Assembly: GCA_014885115.2 (NCBI GenBank)
Contig: WKLE02000702.1
Coordinates: 1-64,000 of the forward strand
Direction: 5' to 3'
Source: Asterionellopsis glacialis
Taxonomy: Eukaryota; Bacillariophyta; Plagiogrammaphyceae; Rhaphoneidales; Asterionellopsidaceae
DNA length: 64,000 bases
Shown in pieces: positions 42,717 to 54,938 of this stretch. Below the pieces are notes generated by a model. That model saw nothing but the letters and a program-made list of their open reading frames with translations, had not been told where the DNA came from and did no database searches. The position numbers were made by a program, and so were the translations under genes. Positions within the stretch are counted from its first letter, which is position 1, and the number at the start of each line of letters is the position of its first letter.

Positions 42717-44440
42717 ATGGCGTCTTGTATACGTGCCAATCTCTGTGCACGCTCCAAACCATCACTGGGGTTGCTGCTGGTTGCTATTTTGCTATATTCG
42801 TGCAATGCGTTCTCCCATAGATTTCACCATGGTGCGCAGCTTTCTCCGCAAAGGATCTCCATCGCGAGGGATCAACAGTTGACACCAAAGAGTACTTTTA
42901 GAGGTGGCAGAACCCAGAGGACCGCTCTCCAGATGACATCCAGGGACACCCCGAGTCTGCCTAAAACGATTGCTTCGGCATCTTCCCTTCTAGTAATGGA
43001 CGTGATTTTTCGTCGACTTCTCAAGAAGTTGGCCATTTCGTTTCCCTCTTCTTTGGCAGGTTGTGGGGTTTTATTTGCAACTCTCCTGCTATCTCCAGGA
43101 GATGGCCTCTACAAGCTTTTAAGCCCGGGAGCAGCATTATTGGCAAAATGGTTACCAGTTTTCTTCGTTCCTAGCCTTGTTACTCTTCCACTTGCAGATA
43201 GCTTAGGTTCAGCCGGGGAGCTTCTCAAGGTCGGTGTTGTTATTGTCGGTGGTTTCTACTTTACTCTTCTAACTACTGCTTGGTCCGTGATGGCTGTACG
43301 AAAACTGGGATCAAGTCCAGGTAGCAATCTCACGAAAAATGAAGTCGCTGATGAAAAGGATATCCAGGAATCAGGTAAGTCTTTTATGGGTGGTATCCTT
43401 TATTGGGGCGAGGACTTCAATCTATTCTCACATCATGTGCTACTTTCGTAATCAGTCACCAAGGAGAAAGCAGAACCTCCTCCGAAAGCATTTTCAGAAA
43501 GTACTGCTAAATTGCTGCGAGCTTTTACTGCCATTAGTGCAGGTGCAGCTCTGGTTGCTTCGACAGGGGCGGATGGACTAGCAGAATATGCTAACCCATT
43601 ATCCGCTCTCTTCTTGCTCTTTGCCACTTTGAACAACTTCGTGTTTGGGGCGAGATTTCCGAAAACTATCACGAAGGTTATTCAGTAAGTCTCACCTGCC
43701 TTTTCTAATATATATTTTTTGGTGAATGAAAATAGTTCCCAATCGCTCATCAACAACCATGGCTCCTTGTATTTTGCAGTCCGCTTGTCACGTGCACGAC
43801 CTTGACATGGCTATATGCCAAACTTCTTGGAGTGCTTACTGGCAAGAGTTTCATGTCAGTCATAAGCACTTATAAAACTGGAACGCTAAATCCGCTATTT
43901 GCAGGTGCTGGTGATGTCCTGCTGTTTCTTCTTGGTCCTGCGGTCGTTTCGCTGGCATGTCAGATGTACGACCGAAGAAAGTTAATGAGAGAGAATGTGG
44001 CTGAGGTTGGAACAGCTGTGAGTGTCAGTGCTCTTGGCGGTTTGTTCGGTACTGCAGGGCTTGTAAGGCTTCTAGGTGTTGGGAACCCCTCAATTCGCCT
44101 GTGCTTACTTTCTAGAAACATAACATCGCCGTTGGCAATGGCCATTGCCTCTATCCTTGGAGCCGACGTGTCTCTGGCTGTTACAATGGTTGTTGTCACA
44201 GGATTAATTGGTGCCAACTTTGGCGCCTCTATCCTAGACTCTTTTGGCATCAAGGATGCTGTTGCTCGCGGACTGGGTATTGGAGCAGCGGCACATGGCC
44301 TTGGTACAGCTGCTTTTGCTAACGAAAAAGATGCATTCCCATTCGCTGCCATAGCCATGGCCTTAACGGCATCGGCTTGTACCGTTCTTGTTTCGGTTCC
44401 TTTCTTGAAAAGAGCAATATTGCAGCTTGCACTTGGGTAG
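42717..44440 (+). CDS. LrgA-LrgB fusion, PLGG1-like glycolate/glycerate transporter, copy 2
   Basis: Exons are 42717-43374, 43456-43684 and 43780-44440, with phases 1 and 2 and introns of 81 and 95 bp (both GTAAGT), giving about 515 residues. The pre-sequence (LLLVAILLYSC, then NAF|SHR) has the Phe at the cleavage point typical of diatom plastid import. The LrgA-like half has FPSSLAGCGVLFATLLL and SPGAALLAKWLPVFFVPSL. The LrgB-like half has TLNPLFAGAGDVLLFLLGP, GGLFGTAGLVRLLG, AAAHGLGTAAF and EKDAFPFAAIAMALTA. It is the paralog of the gene at 38234. The intron positions differ: copy 1 is interrupted around its microexon, where copy 2 is continuous. It likely moves glycolate or glycerate across a plastid membrane. 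Confidence 0.9.
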
Positions 44441-45162
44441 AATATCGCTATAAAATAGACACCATTTTGATATATTTATTTGAAATCTATTCTCCTAGTT
44501 GGAGATTACAGAGTACTTGCATCCAGAACTTTCTGACAGCCGTGTTCTTATAGTGGCAATCTAGGGTGATTAAGAAGGACACTGTCTTATTCATTGCATC
44601 AAAAATATCAGAATGAAAAATATCAACAGACTTGACTTTTTCTCAAGAAACCTTTAACTTACTTTCTTTAACCTTTTGTTACAATTATATCCAACACCAA
44701 TAGTATCCAATATAAAATTATTACAGATGTAGGGGTCTCTAATTGATTGTTGCTTCTAACTCTTTTTGAGCAAAAATAAGAATTGTTTAGGGCCATGTTT
44801 GAGCAATAAATGGTCTCAGGTGATAGAAAAATCACATATTTTCTCAAACAGAATTATTTCATAGGTGAAAATACAAAAAGAAAACAAGGACTAACAGTTC
44901 CAGGCAGGCCAGGAAAGAACATTAAATTAGCTACTATGATTATGAGAGCTTCTTTTGTTGTTATGCTGTACATGAAGAGGAAGACAAGAGTATGCTGTGG
45001 GGAATGATTTTATGTTGACTGATTCAAGCCCTGGATGGCATATGCCAGTATTGGGCTGAGTCACTTATAGTCTCTATCATAGACAGGTACTACCTGTTGT
45101 TCAAATCATGGGGGGGTCAGGAAGTGTCTGAGTGCTCCCCAGACTATTTCTTTTGGGGGGGG

Positions 45163-45182
45163 NNNNNNNNNNNNNNNNNNNN
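45163..45182. other. assembly gap (20 N)
   Basis: A run of N follows a G-homopolymer (GGGGGGGG). The true size and join are unknown. Confidence 0.99.
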
Positions 45183-46613
45183 TTTCAACTGAAAATATTA
45201 CTGTTTATCAAGGGGACCAAAAACTGTGTTCCCATATGGTCAGATCAAATCATCTAAAAAAATAAAACTAAGCCTTATATTTAATCTATATTGTGTACTA
45301 CTGGTGAGGTCACTACAAAGTATGGTGGTGGACTGTGGTCAGAGGCAATCCCCATGGTCTGCCAAAAATGCTAGTCATTCTTGGGGAACAGGTGAAAATT
45401 GGTAGAGAATGAAGTAAAAACCCTTTTGGGTACCCAAAAAGACACACACCTGCTAAGGTTATGCTGTGATGATTTGTGGTGGCAACTCATGGACAGCAAG
45501 TTGTATCAAGGATCAAATAATCTGTAATTTGGATCTTGACAAAATATACAATAAAATTGCACATTATTGTCATTTAGCTAGTAGCTGGCCACCAAATATC
45601 ACTTCCCTAGGTTGTATGTAGAATAGTATGATGTACCCTGAAACAGGGAAAGAGCAAGAAGATGTACCAACCCCCCAGCAAATCATATATATGACAAATG
45701 CAACCATTATGATGTCTCTTTAATCTGAATGCTAATAAGCATAAATGCATTTTTTTTAGCTTGATTTTCTTTTTTTTTCTTTTTCTTTTACAGAACTGGG
45801 CTGTACGTTGATTGATTTTTATTTGTGATATTACTAATGAATTTATTGCAGGAGGACCATCTCACCTTACTGTGGTACCCTCCTCATGCTTTTTTTTTAA
45901 TTTGCCTTTTTGTGCTTCCTTCTTTTTCCTATAGATATATTTAGCAGTATACTTAAATGACATATGCTTTTTTGCTTCCTTTTTGAATTTTTTTTTGCTA
46001 TTCATTTACTCAATGATACTATACTCCGCACATATCATCATTGATGATGCATTAATTTTTAAGACAACAAGGACACAGGTATCTTATTATTGGTGTATTC
46101 GTGCTATTCCATAAATTGTTTTGACTGGATCACATAGTAATAATACATGTGAATAATGATGTTTTTTCCAAAATCACCTCTCTGCAAAAAAATATCTTTT
46201 TCCATGTTCCAACCAATCCAAGGGAAGGTGTGGCCTAACCTCACCACAACAAGACATTGTGTAAATATTGTACAGAAATCTTGCTAATGGTAGTTTACAC
46301 AAATGATTAATTCTTTTTTTAAATTCAACAGTTTAAATAAATAGAATTGTATTATTGATTAGAGATAGAATTACCAATAGATGTTCAAATGTCCAATCTT
46401 TTCTTTTTTTACATAAACAGTCACCAATACTATTCAATAAGTTTTTTAGTATATGGTACATCACACACTCCACACCACATTTGCTGTGGCAAGTTTCTAC
46501 ATTATTGTTGTACTAAAACACTGTTCTCTTTGCATATGGTGGCTAACAAAACAACTGTAGAATGTAGAATGACCACAAAATCTCTCACCACTGTTGTTCT
46601 TTGATAAGGTAAA

Positions 46614-47048
46614 TCATTGATAGCATTCACAACCTTCTTGGTAGTTTTTTGCTATAAAAAATGCTTTAGAAATAGCTACAGCAGACCTAATTTTACCTTT
46701 TTTATTTGTCAAAAATTGATCTTCTGTAATAGTATCAGGTGCTGCTGCTTGAACATCAACAAAATCAGCAAATGCCTGATTAGTATATTTCAAAAGTGGA
46801 GCAAGAGTTTCCTCATCATTATCTTGGGTATGGTCTCTTTCTTGATGTTGTCAAAACATCTTGTCCAGGTGGAGGAATACTGGTGGTAGCCAAAATGGCC
46901 GTGACTTCTTGATTTGCTTCTGAAATACCTTTCTGTTGCAAAGACTTCTTTTCAGGGACAACATGGGATTTGTCCTTGGCATTGGCAACAAGTGCTTTGT
47001 TTCTTGTAAGTTTCTTGGTTCCTTTGTTTCCTGTCCCACATTTGTGTC
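46614..47048 (-). pseudogene. decayed coding segment, unknown family
   Basis: The minus strand reads TRNKALVANAKDKSHVVPEK, then ISEANQEVTAILATTSIPPP and GQDV. After a one-base shift near 46858 it continues with TQDNDEETLAPLLKYTNQAF, ADFVDVQAAAPDTITEDQF and AISKAFFIAKNYQEGCECYQ, then a stop. Both parts have the composition of real protein, unlike their surroundings. There is no start codon and no flanking exon. I do not recognise the family. Confidence 0.45.
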
Positions 47049-47546
47049 ATTATGTATTGCCTCTGACACAGCAGGTGTGTAAAATACTACATGTACTAAA
47101 GCAAAAATAGAAAGACTTCAGTTTTATTGGTATGCTGATTCTAGTACATTTTTTTCCATAAGTTGGCAACAGGCACTTTGGATGGCCCAGTATGCAACAA
47201 CCACAAAGGATGACAAATAGAGTTACATGGTAATGACTCTCTGTACCAGTCCTACACTTAAAACAACATTGACTTGCTGATGAGACTCTTTATGCATTAC
47301 CTATTATACAGCAGCCATTCTTTGTTATTCAAAGAATGACTTCATTAGCTACATCAAGAGAAATTCAATACTCCTCATGATTGAATATTGCACCATACTA
47401 CTAGTAGAGTGTACATCCCAATGCATTAAGAGACACCACAAACAAAAATCAATATGATGTTTCATTGTGGATTGATTAATTTGATTTGAATCAATAACTG
47501 GACTCAAAATACCACAATCCAGTACTGATTTGGACCACTTCCTCAT

Positions 47547-47855
47547 GACTACAGTCCACACACACCAACAAGCAACAGCCAGATTTTACCAAGCTTGAAA
47601 TTGCTTATTTTCATAGGAAAAATCAAAGCTATAACTTGCAACATTGCTTATTTTCTGACAACAACCTGACATCATAATCAGAGACTTCATTAAATGCATT
47701 TTTTATGTCAATCCTCTCTCTTTAAACTAACCCTAACCTGCTGAATAAGCAATGGCCCAGAATTTCAAGCTGGAAATTCCTTATATTTTTTCCAAAATTT
47801 CAAGCATGACTTTGCAACACCAAGTTGCTTTTTGGTGTGTGCAGACTGTAGTACA
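47547..47855. mobile_element. MITE-like element with terminal inverted repeats
   Basis: The left end ACTACAGTCCACACACACC (then AACAAGCAAC) is matched in inverted form at the right end (GTTGCTTTTTGGTGTGTG, then CAGACTGTAGT), giving about 29 bp of terminal inverted repeat with few mismatches. CCTCAT directly precedes the left end (47541-47546) and recurs at 47856-47861, a possible 6-bp target duplication. No transposase frame lies inside. A diverged relative lies at 49886. The superfamily is not certain. Confidence 0.6.
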
Positions 47856-48198
47856 CCTCATAGTCAAACATGATATATTTAGATTTTGAAAAAATATGAA
47901 TCCTGATTGTTCTTTAAAAGGACATTAAAAGTAGAGAAAGTGAAATAAGATGCTTTACCTTGAATAGTATTATTAGTGGCATACATGTTACTAACAACAA
48001 CAGATATATGTTCATAGTACCTGGTACATCTAGTCTTCATCTATCCTGCATGTGCAAATGAAACTAAATATGAAAGAATTCAGAAATATACTCAAAATAT
48101 TATGGTCAGGGGGTCCAACCCTTTTCACATCTATTGAGCCAAACTTAGAGAAAATTTGGTTTTGTTATGTATTACTGACTTGATGTATTTGCATATTT

Positions 48199-48262
48199 CA
48201 GTATTTCAGTATTTCAGTAGTTCAGTATTTCAGTATTTCAGTATTTCAGTAGTTCAGTATGG
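48199..48262. repeat. 8-bp tandem repeat with 32-bp higher order
   Basis: Eight complete units follow the pattern CAGTATTT three times then CAGTAGTT, and this 32-bp block occurs twice, with a partial unit after. The array is almost perfect. Confidence 0.92.
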
Positions 48263-49885
48263 GGTGTATGTACCATCTTGATGGCTTTTTATCCAATATA
48301 TTGGTCAATTTGAAAAGGGTGATTGACTTAAACATGCCTGACCACATGCGACTCTATGGTGTTATAATCTGCCCTAAGATGATGCAAAGTAGCTCCTTGT
48401 GGATTTAGGTTTGTTTTTGTTTTCTCTGTCTTTGAACACAATCTTAGTTATCACAGCAAGCATGGATGTTGTTTTGGCATTTTGTATTTTTCATAGAATA
48501 TAGTAGGACTACAGCATAGTTGACAGAAATATTCAAAAACAGCAATTTGTCCTGCAGATGCTCTATATTTCATATCATTCCATTTACTATTCCCATACCT
48601 TTGATAATTGTGGTAAGGGTTGTCACTTGTCTTGTCCATTGCATAATATTTTGGCAATTTCACAGGATGGGATCACCTTGGTTGCACACTGAAGGTGTGA
48701 AACTCAACAAATAGCAGAATGTTTAAGACTTGCTAAATGTCCTTGAAAGGATGATGATGGTAATCTGGTAATGAAACTGGTGCTTTACTTGTGATAAGTA
48801 GTAAGAACAGTGGTTTATGTTCCACTTGTAGGACAGATATTACAGGTACCACAAGCACTGCTTAATTTATATTCATGCCATATATTTGCTATGTTGATGA
48901 GGTATTGCTATGTGTTCTTTTTTATAGATACCTGGGATGGTTGTGACAATTCATAGAGCAGTTGATCTCTGATCTAGAAGTACCATTGAGTATATACTAA
49001 TAGGTGTTTGTCTTGTACAATGTTCTAGTTCTATTTCTAGGTCATATGATGCATCCTGGTTTAAAGTACTAATAGAGTAGCAACAATTGCTGTTTCCATA
49101 GTGCTGCCAGTACTTACTAGGTGGTGAATAGGATTGAAATGGTCATGAGATTTTTTTTATTAACATGGATTGCAATTTGCTGTAAGAATACCTTCTTGAA
49201 CTCAGATGCCTTGTGGATTTATAAGTTTTATGAGGTCTGTCACATATAGGAGGGTCTCATAAGCTTCATTCACAAAAAAACTTGTCTTCAGAGTCTTCAA
49301 ACAATGGTGAAACCATATCTAAAAATTAAAACAATTAACTAGAAAAGTTTGGAGAATGAAAAAAACTGAAGTTGTCTCCATTGTAATCATGTGAACACCC
49401 CATAGGCTTTTGGTTAATGAGTGAGGACTGACAAGCACCTTATTTACCTTTTGACTCCTCTAAACACTCTGCTTAAACTTCTAAGTCATCTGAGTCTAAA
49501 ATAGATTGGTAGAGGACATTTTACTAAGAAGATGTAATCAATGAAAACAAATAAATATTGTCATTAAGAAAACATCTTCTCTTATTCTTGGTGGATCACC
49601 AAAATATGTTTCAAAAGATGACTAACAAGTAATTTAATGTGTTCAGAGGATGTATGATTTTTGGCTTTCTTTGATGTCAATCTGAAACTTATGAACATGT
49701 CAGATTAGATGTTCTCATACCATCACCAACTGATTTCTGGCAAATTTTTGGTCCAAGTTTTGGTGTGTGTAATGCACATTAAAGAACAAGTATAAGGACG
49801 CATTGAAGTGGTCATTGAAGTAGTAAAATGTGACTGGTCAAAATAATTATAGTTTTTGAAGGAAAACAACAACAATTAATTTTTT

Positions 49886-50455
49886 GATTACAGTCCACAC
49901 CCACCAATAACCAACAGTGCCATTTTTGCCAAACTTGAAATTGCTTATTTAAGGGCAAATTACATTACTATGCCCTATGCTGCTAGTGTTGATGGGGGCA
50001 CAACACAACAATCAGACAATCAACACACAAAAGAAAAGAAGACTTTTATTTTGGTGATGAAAATTATGAGCTAGTTTAAAGAGTTAGTTTTATGCTGGAG
50101 AAATCTGGCAATTTAGTAAGAAGTAAATATTCAGGAAATATTAGTAAATGGTAAATTGTAAGTCCATTGGCTTGCCCACACATCAATCATCCACCCTCAA
50201 GAGTGTCCTACAGGGAGTGTACTTCATCACCAAGCTTGAACTTTGTAACGTTGCTTATTTCATGATGCAATTATGACATCACAAAATTTTCCTTACATGC
50301 TAAAAATATAAGTCATTATTTTCTGACATTAAGCCTGATTCTAAATACACCAAATAAGCAATGGTGCCATTTTCAAGCTTGAAATTGCTTATTTCAAGGC
50401 AAATTCCAAGCTTGACCTTCTAATGTATCAGCATTGCTTAATGGCATTTAGGGAC
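49886..50455. mobile_element. diverged second copy of the MITE-like element
   Basis: The left part GATTACAGTCCACACCCACC, then AATAACCAACAG and CTTGAAATTGCTTATTT, aligns with 47547-47613. Right-hand parts near 50231-50270 and 50350-50450 (AAGCTTGAAATTGCTTATTT, AATAAGCAATG) align with the inner and right parts of the first copy. The middle is longer, so there is a nested insertion or a rearrangement. The terminal repeat on the right is not clear. Confidence 0.45.
50352..50394. repeat. hairpin with 11-bp perfect arms
   Basis: AAATAAGCAAT (50352-50362) and ATTGCTTATTT (50384-50394) are perfect inverted arms around a 21-base loop that itself contains TTCAAGCTTGAA. This subterminal structure belongs to the element family above. 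Confidence 0.85.
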
Positions 50456-51977
50456 TGTCAAAGAAAAAATGAAAGCACAAGACAGCACTGTTTAGATCAA
50501 TTCTCTGACATATTTTCAAGAGTCAAGAAAGGATTGAATTTAGACACCTTTTGTGGTCAACAGATATGATCGATTAGAATCACTATAGTTTTGACTAGAG
50601 AAGAAGAACAGCCAATTTTTTTATTAGATAAAAAAATAGTGTTATATTGATTGGTCAACTCTCAAATACTTATGTGTCATTCAAGAAATTTCAGGAAACA
50701 AAGGGTTGATGAAGGGAGTTAGGCCATCTCTTTTTACCTCTGCCTGTGTACAAGCAAACTCTTCTCAAAATGATATGCTTTTTTCCCCTAGCTTTTTGAT
50801 TTCTTTGGAAAGTAACTTCTTTTGCAAAATAATGGGGATGTTCTACTGCAAGTCATTCTTGGAATGAACAAAATTTAAGTTAAACATTTCTAAATATTGC
50901 ACACCAAAGAAACAAGAATAGATGACCTTCTGCTTCGTTAGATAGATTTTTTTTTTCAATGTTAAGGTTATTTTTGGGCCCATCCCCTTTTTTCTAATCA
51001 AGTATCCAACTCATGGTCTACTGTTTATAACTATGCATCCAGTAGATGTGGTCAGTCAGATATTTTTGTATAATGTTACTATGTGTACAACAATATTATG
51101 TTGTAATATGATGGTGTTGGGGATTACAAGTCATCATCTGACAAGTTGTTCCAGGATTAGGTGGACCAATTTGTGACAATTGGTCTGTAGATAGCTATGT
51201 AGAATTGACAAGGAAAGGCCAAATATCATGTAACACAGTATTAATAAATCAGTGAAAGGGGTGATTTTTGCAATTTTGGTACCTTTTTTGTTCTACCTGC
51301 ACTTTGCAAATTTTTACTTCCCAGTAAATTTTTAGTTGCAGTCAAACTACAATTCTTGTTTCACACAAGGTAGAATCTTCTAAAAGCAAGAGGAAGAAAT
51401 AATAATGTAGACATTATTCTGGAAAAGGTGATATATTGTACTTGTGGTAGTCACAATCATTATATTACAATTTAGTATTGTATCATCATCTACAATAGAA
51501 GAAATCCTGCAGTACTGGTAATCTCTAAGGAGGTTGATTGATGAAAAGATCCGATCAAAAGTCTACATACCAAAAACTGCATAAACCTATTGTGTTTTGT
51601 GTTAATAAACATATCTCAAGAAGAGAAGCATGACAAGCTTGCTATAGATGGTTTCTATTCTTGTGTGAAAAGAACCAGATTTTCTTGTTGTGGTTATAAG
51701 TTGTTATAAGCAATACAAATGATAGGCAGGTTTGAAAGAAATGATGTTGTACATGTTGTCTTTTTTCAAGAAAGAAAAAACTTTACACAACAATTTTTGG
51801 AATTCTGCAGGTTCTATGCAAAAATAATAAAATACTGGCCCACTTTTTTGAAGGGGGTATGACAAGATCTTGTGATTTTTCAGTACCAGAGTCCAACAGC
51901 TTTCACCTGTACCAGGTATGCATACATAACAACATAAATTGCCCCCTTCTGTATTTTTTATCAAGTAAATTGTTACA

Positions 51978-52000
51978 GTACCAGGTAACGTACCTGGTAC
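51978..52000. repeat. GTACCAGGTA inverted pair
   Basis: GTACCAGGTA, a three-base spacer ACG, then TACCTGGTAC. The 10-bp arms are perfect. TACCAGGTAC recurs about 15 bp downstream. This belongs to the GTAC palindrome family of the window. Confidence 0.9.
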
Positions 52001-52859
52001 TGTACAAGTACCATACCAGGTACAGACTGGACACCTTATTGGTAATGTACCAAGTAGCTGGTATGTTTCTATGTTTCTGGTACTGATAACCACTTGGACC
52101 ATTAAAATTCTACCAAATGTGCCCTTGTATTTCAAATTACTACTTAAAAAGTGTATGGTGAGAACATTATTTTTAATAGTGACTGTACCTGGAAGATGCA
52201 GTCTAGTACAGACTTTATCTACCCCACTGGCTCATGCCCAAAAGATATTGTTTGTTATTAATTGACAACATTTGAGCAATATTTCTAGAATTACATCACA
52301 GTCATTGCGCTTGTTGTCATAAAAAGAAATTTAGAAAGTTTTGCCAGCTCTTCTGTTGAACAAAGATGTTCTGAATCCAAAAATAACAACCACCCATATA
52401 CTAATATACTTTACCAGAACAACATAAACAACATACAAGGTTATTACAGTTCATTAAAAGGATTGATCCTATTGTGCACTTACTTTGGTAGATCCATTTA
52501 CTGCAACAAGTTTACAATGCACTTCATGTTAATTAGTATTCAATTTGTTGTGCTCTCCAATAAATGAATAATGTCACAACCCAATTTCCTTGTACAATAA
52601 TATCATCGCATGTTTTCACACTAAACACAACCCTCGTGGTTTTGACAAAATAATTGTTGGAGATATCTTTTGCTTTTATCTGCAATCATACTACATTTTC
52701 CAAGCTACACATGACAAAAGAAATTGCCATTGTTTTCATTCATACTACAGCTGTTTACAGATAATTTGAATGGGCTCCTCTAGCCCTGCTCTTCCACCAT
52801 TCCAGAATATCACCCTTCAAACTCCAAGTTTGACCAAATCCACCAATGAGATGAAGGAG

Positions 52860-53570
52860 TCATTGCTGCAATCTCAGAAAGCCATCTCCAATGGTAGCAT
52901 TTCCTGCATCTAATCCAGCTCCCACTAGCAATCCAAAGACAGCACCTGAACCCTTTGTAGCACCCTCCCATCTATCCAATGGACTTGAAAGTGCAACATA
53001 ACAGATCTTCCCCTTGGGTGTCCAATTCACACTCACAATATGAGTGGGCAACTGAACATTGGCATTGGTTGGTTCAAGTTCTGTAGGACCAATCTTAACA
53101 GGTTGTGTATTGGTTCCCTCCCATTGTTCAAATTAGTAGCATCTGTATGGATTATCAGGGTGAATGGTAAAACCAAAGGGATGAGTTTCCAAGTTGGGGT
53201 AGGTATCTTTGATGCAGAAACCCTGTTGAGTTTTATGCATATCATTGGTGGTGATGGCACTGAGACAAATTTCATTTAAAAAAAAGAAAGTGAGTATGGA
53301 AATAGGAACAATGATAGAAAAGAAAGATACATACACAGCAAGTAGGCAAGTATATTCCTTCTATGGATACATGAAAAAGGAAAAAATATATAGCCATACA
53401 AGCTTGTGTACTCTACACTAAATAAAGGCACTCACCCAATGATGGGTCCACAGAACACATAGTCTTTGGCAAAGAATTTCTCAATTCAGCAAATTCAATA
53501 GTTTTTGCCAGTACATCAAATGATGTTTCCCTAGATACTTGAGCATGTCAAGCCATGATTCTTGTTCACA
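52860..53570 (-). pseudogene. decayed two-exon gene, possibly NTF2/SnoaL-like
   Basis: The minus strand has QESWLDMLKYLG, a one-base shift, then TSFDVLAKTIEFAELRNSLP and a GTGAGT donor near 53430. After a TTTGTCTCAG acceptor near 53267 it continues with AITTNDMHKTQQGFCIKDTY and PFGFTIHPDNPYRC, a premature TAA, FEQWEGTNTQPVKIGPTELE, THIVSVNWTPKGKICYVALS and LVGAGLDAGNATIGDGFLRL, then a stop. One in-frame stop and one frameshift mark it as decayed, and the splice phases do not match neatly. The composition suggests an alpha-beta fold of the NTF2/SnoaL kind, but I cannot confirm the family. Confidence 0.6.
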
Positions 53571-54935
53571 TAGAATTTTCCTGGTCAATTTTGACCAGGG
53601 ATTTTGGTACAGTAAGAGACGTAGATTTGAAGGCACTTCTCTTAGAAATGATGTATTTACTGGGAATTTTGGGAGTGATGTCACCTGTGGTGATTTCCAA
53701 AAATGAGAGGTTTGTCGAGGTGGATATCACAATCGAAGACAAGGAGTGCAACTTGTCCAAATTTTCTCAAAGACAAAAATGATGAAATCCAAATAGACAG
53801 CAAACCATGGTCACTGCATCAACACCAATTTATTTATAAGACTTAGATAAGCATAATTTGAAAAACTAGATATAATAGTATAATTTAAAGAACATATTTA
53901 CCATGGTTTCTTAGAATGAATGTCTATTAGGGTTGATTGTTGTCCTTGTCTGTGGCAGCATAAAAAGCAAAAATATAGTTTTCTTCATTCACGTCATCAC
54001 CAATAGCTTTGTTTTTAATTGTCAAATTGATCTGCCATAAACTACAATCAGCTAAATAATATCATAATAAAAAATTATCATTGTGTTGTGCAACCTGAAA
54101 TTATTGTAAGTTGGGGTTGATTGTAGTCATAATGAGCAGACAAAATGCATGAAGTTATTATTCATTTCAAAGGTAATAAATCAATGCCATATCTTCTGCT
54201 ATGCCAATCTTTGGCTTGTATCACTTCAGGTTCTTCTAATCAGTCTTATTATTTGATTTGGTATGGAGTGAGATGCCCTTAAGTGACCTTGTTGTAGGTT
54301 GATTGTTGTCAAAGAATACTTGATTTGTCTTCTAGAGTATATTTTTGACTAATTTTTCCATTTCCAAAATCCACTCTTTATTTCTCCTAATTAGTCTAAT
54401 GGTGCCACCTGCTGATTATTTCAATGTATAATTGAAAAATATGAATGTTACTAGTGTAACAGTAAAAATAAATAATGCCATTCAAACGAGGGCACCAAAC
54501 ATAACACGGCAGTCAAAATCACAAAAAATGATGTTTGACAAGTGCGTACAAAAACACAAAAATACACGAAATATTTTTTTTGTGCATTTTTGGATATCAA
54601 CAATCCACCAGATGGTTCAATCATACAAAAGATACATAGCATTAAGAGGAGAGTGTGAACAAACTTACCATTGCATTGTTATCATATGTTGTTCCCTCAT
54701 TGTCAACAAGTTGCAACAGTGCGTGGTTTTAGCATGTACTGTATGATTCTTTGTGAGGGAAGGTGTGGCTGGTTTATGCATGTTCATATGGTGTCCCTCC
54801 TTTGGGTTCTCTTGGTTAGTGACAACTCTTTATTAACGGACTGTCATCAGTTTGTCTGCTACAATTCTGAGGGGAGTTCCTGTGGTTTATTCCAGTACCA
54901 AAGGTAGGTGAAAAATCTTCATAATCCCTGGTCTT
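53571..54935. other. gene-poor stretch
   Basis: No supported gene. Open frames here have no domain signal. A minus-strand frame at 53566-53760 may belong to the 5' side of the decayed gene. Confidence 0.5.
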
Positions 54936-54938
54936 TTA

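Larger units (their letters stand above)
44441..52859. other. gene-poor AT-rich region with decayed elements
   Basis: More than 8 kb hold no intact gene that I can support. What can be named is an assembly gap, a decayed coding piece (46614-47048), an inverted-repeat element (47547-47855), an 8-bp satellite (48199-48262), a diverged second element (49886-50455) and a GTAC palindrome (51978-52000). Base composition is more uniformly AT-rich than in the gene-dense parts. Confidence 0.6.

Noticed and set aside
45080..45120. A GTTCAAATC stretch like a tRNA B box
   Set aside because: There is no A box, acceptor stem or anticodon arm around it.
48451..48663. A minus-strand 70-residue frame with KYYAMDKTSDNPYHNYQRYG
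   Set aside because: The composition is plausible, but it is isolated in gene-poor DNA with no splice or family support.
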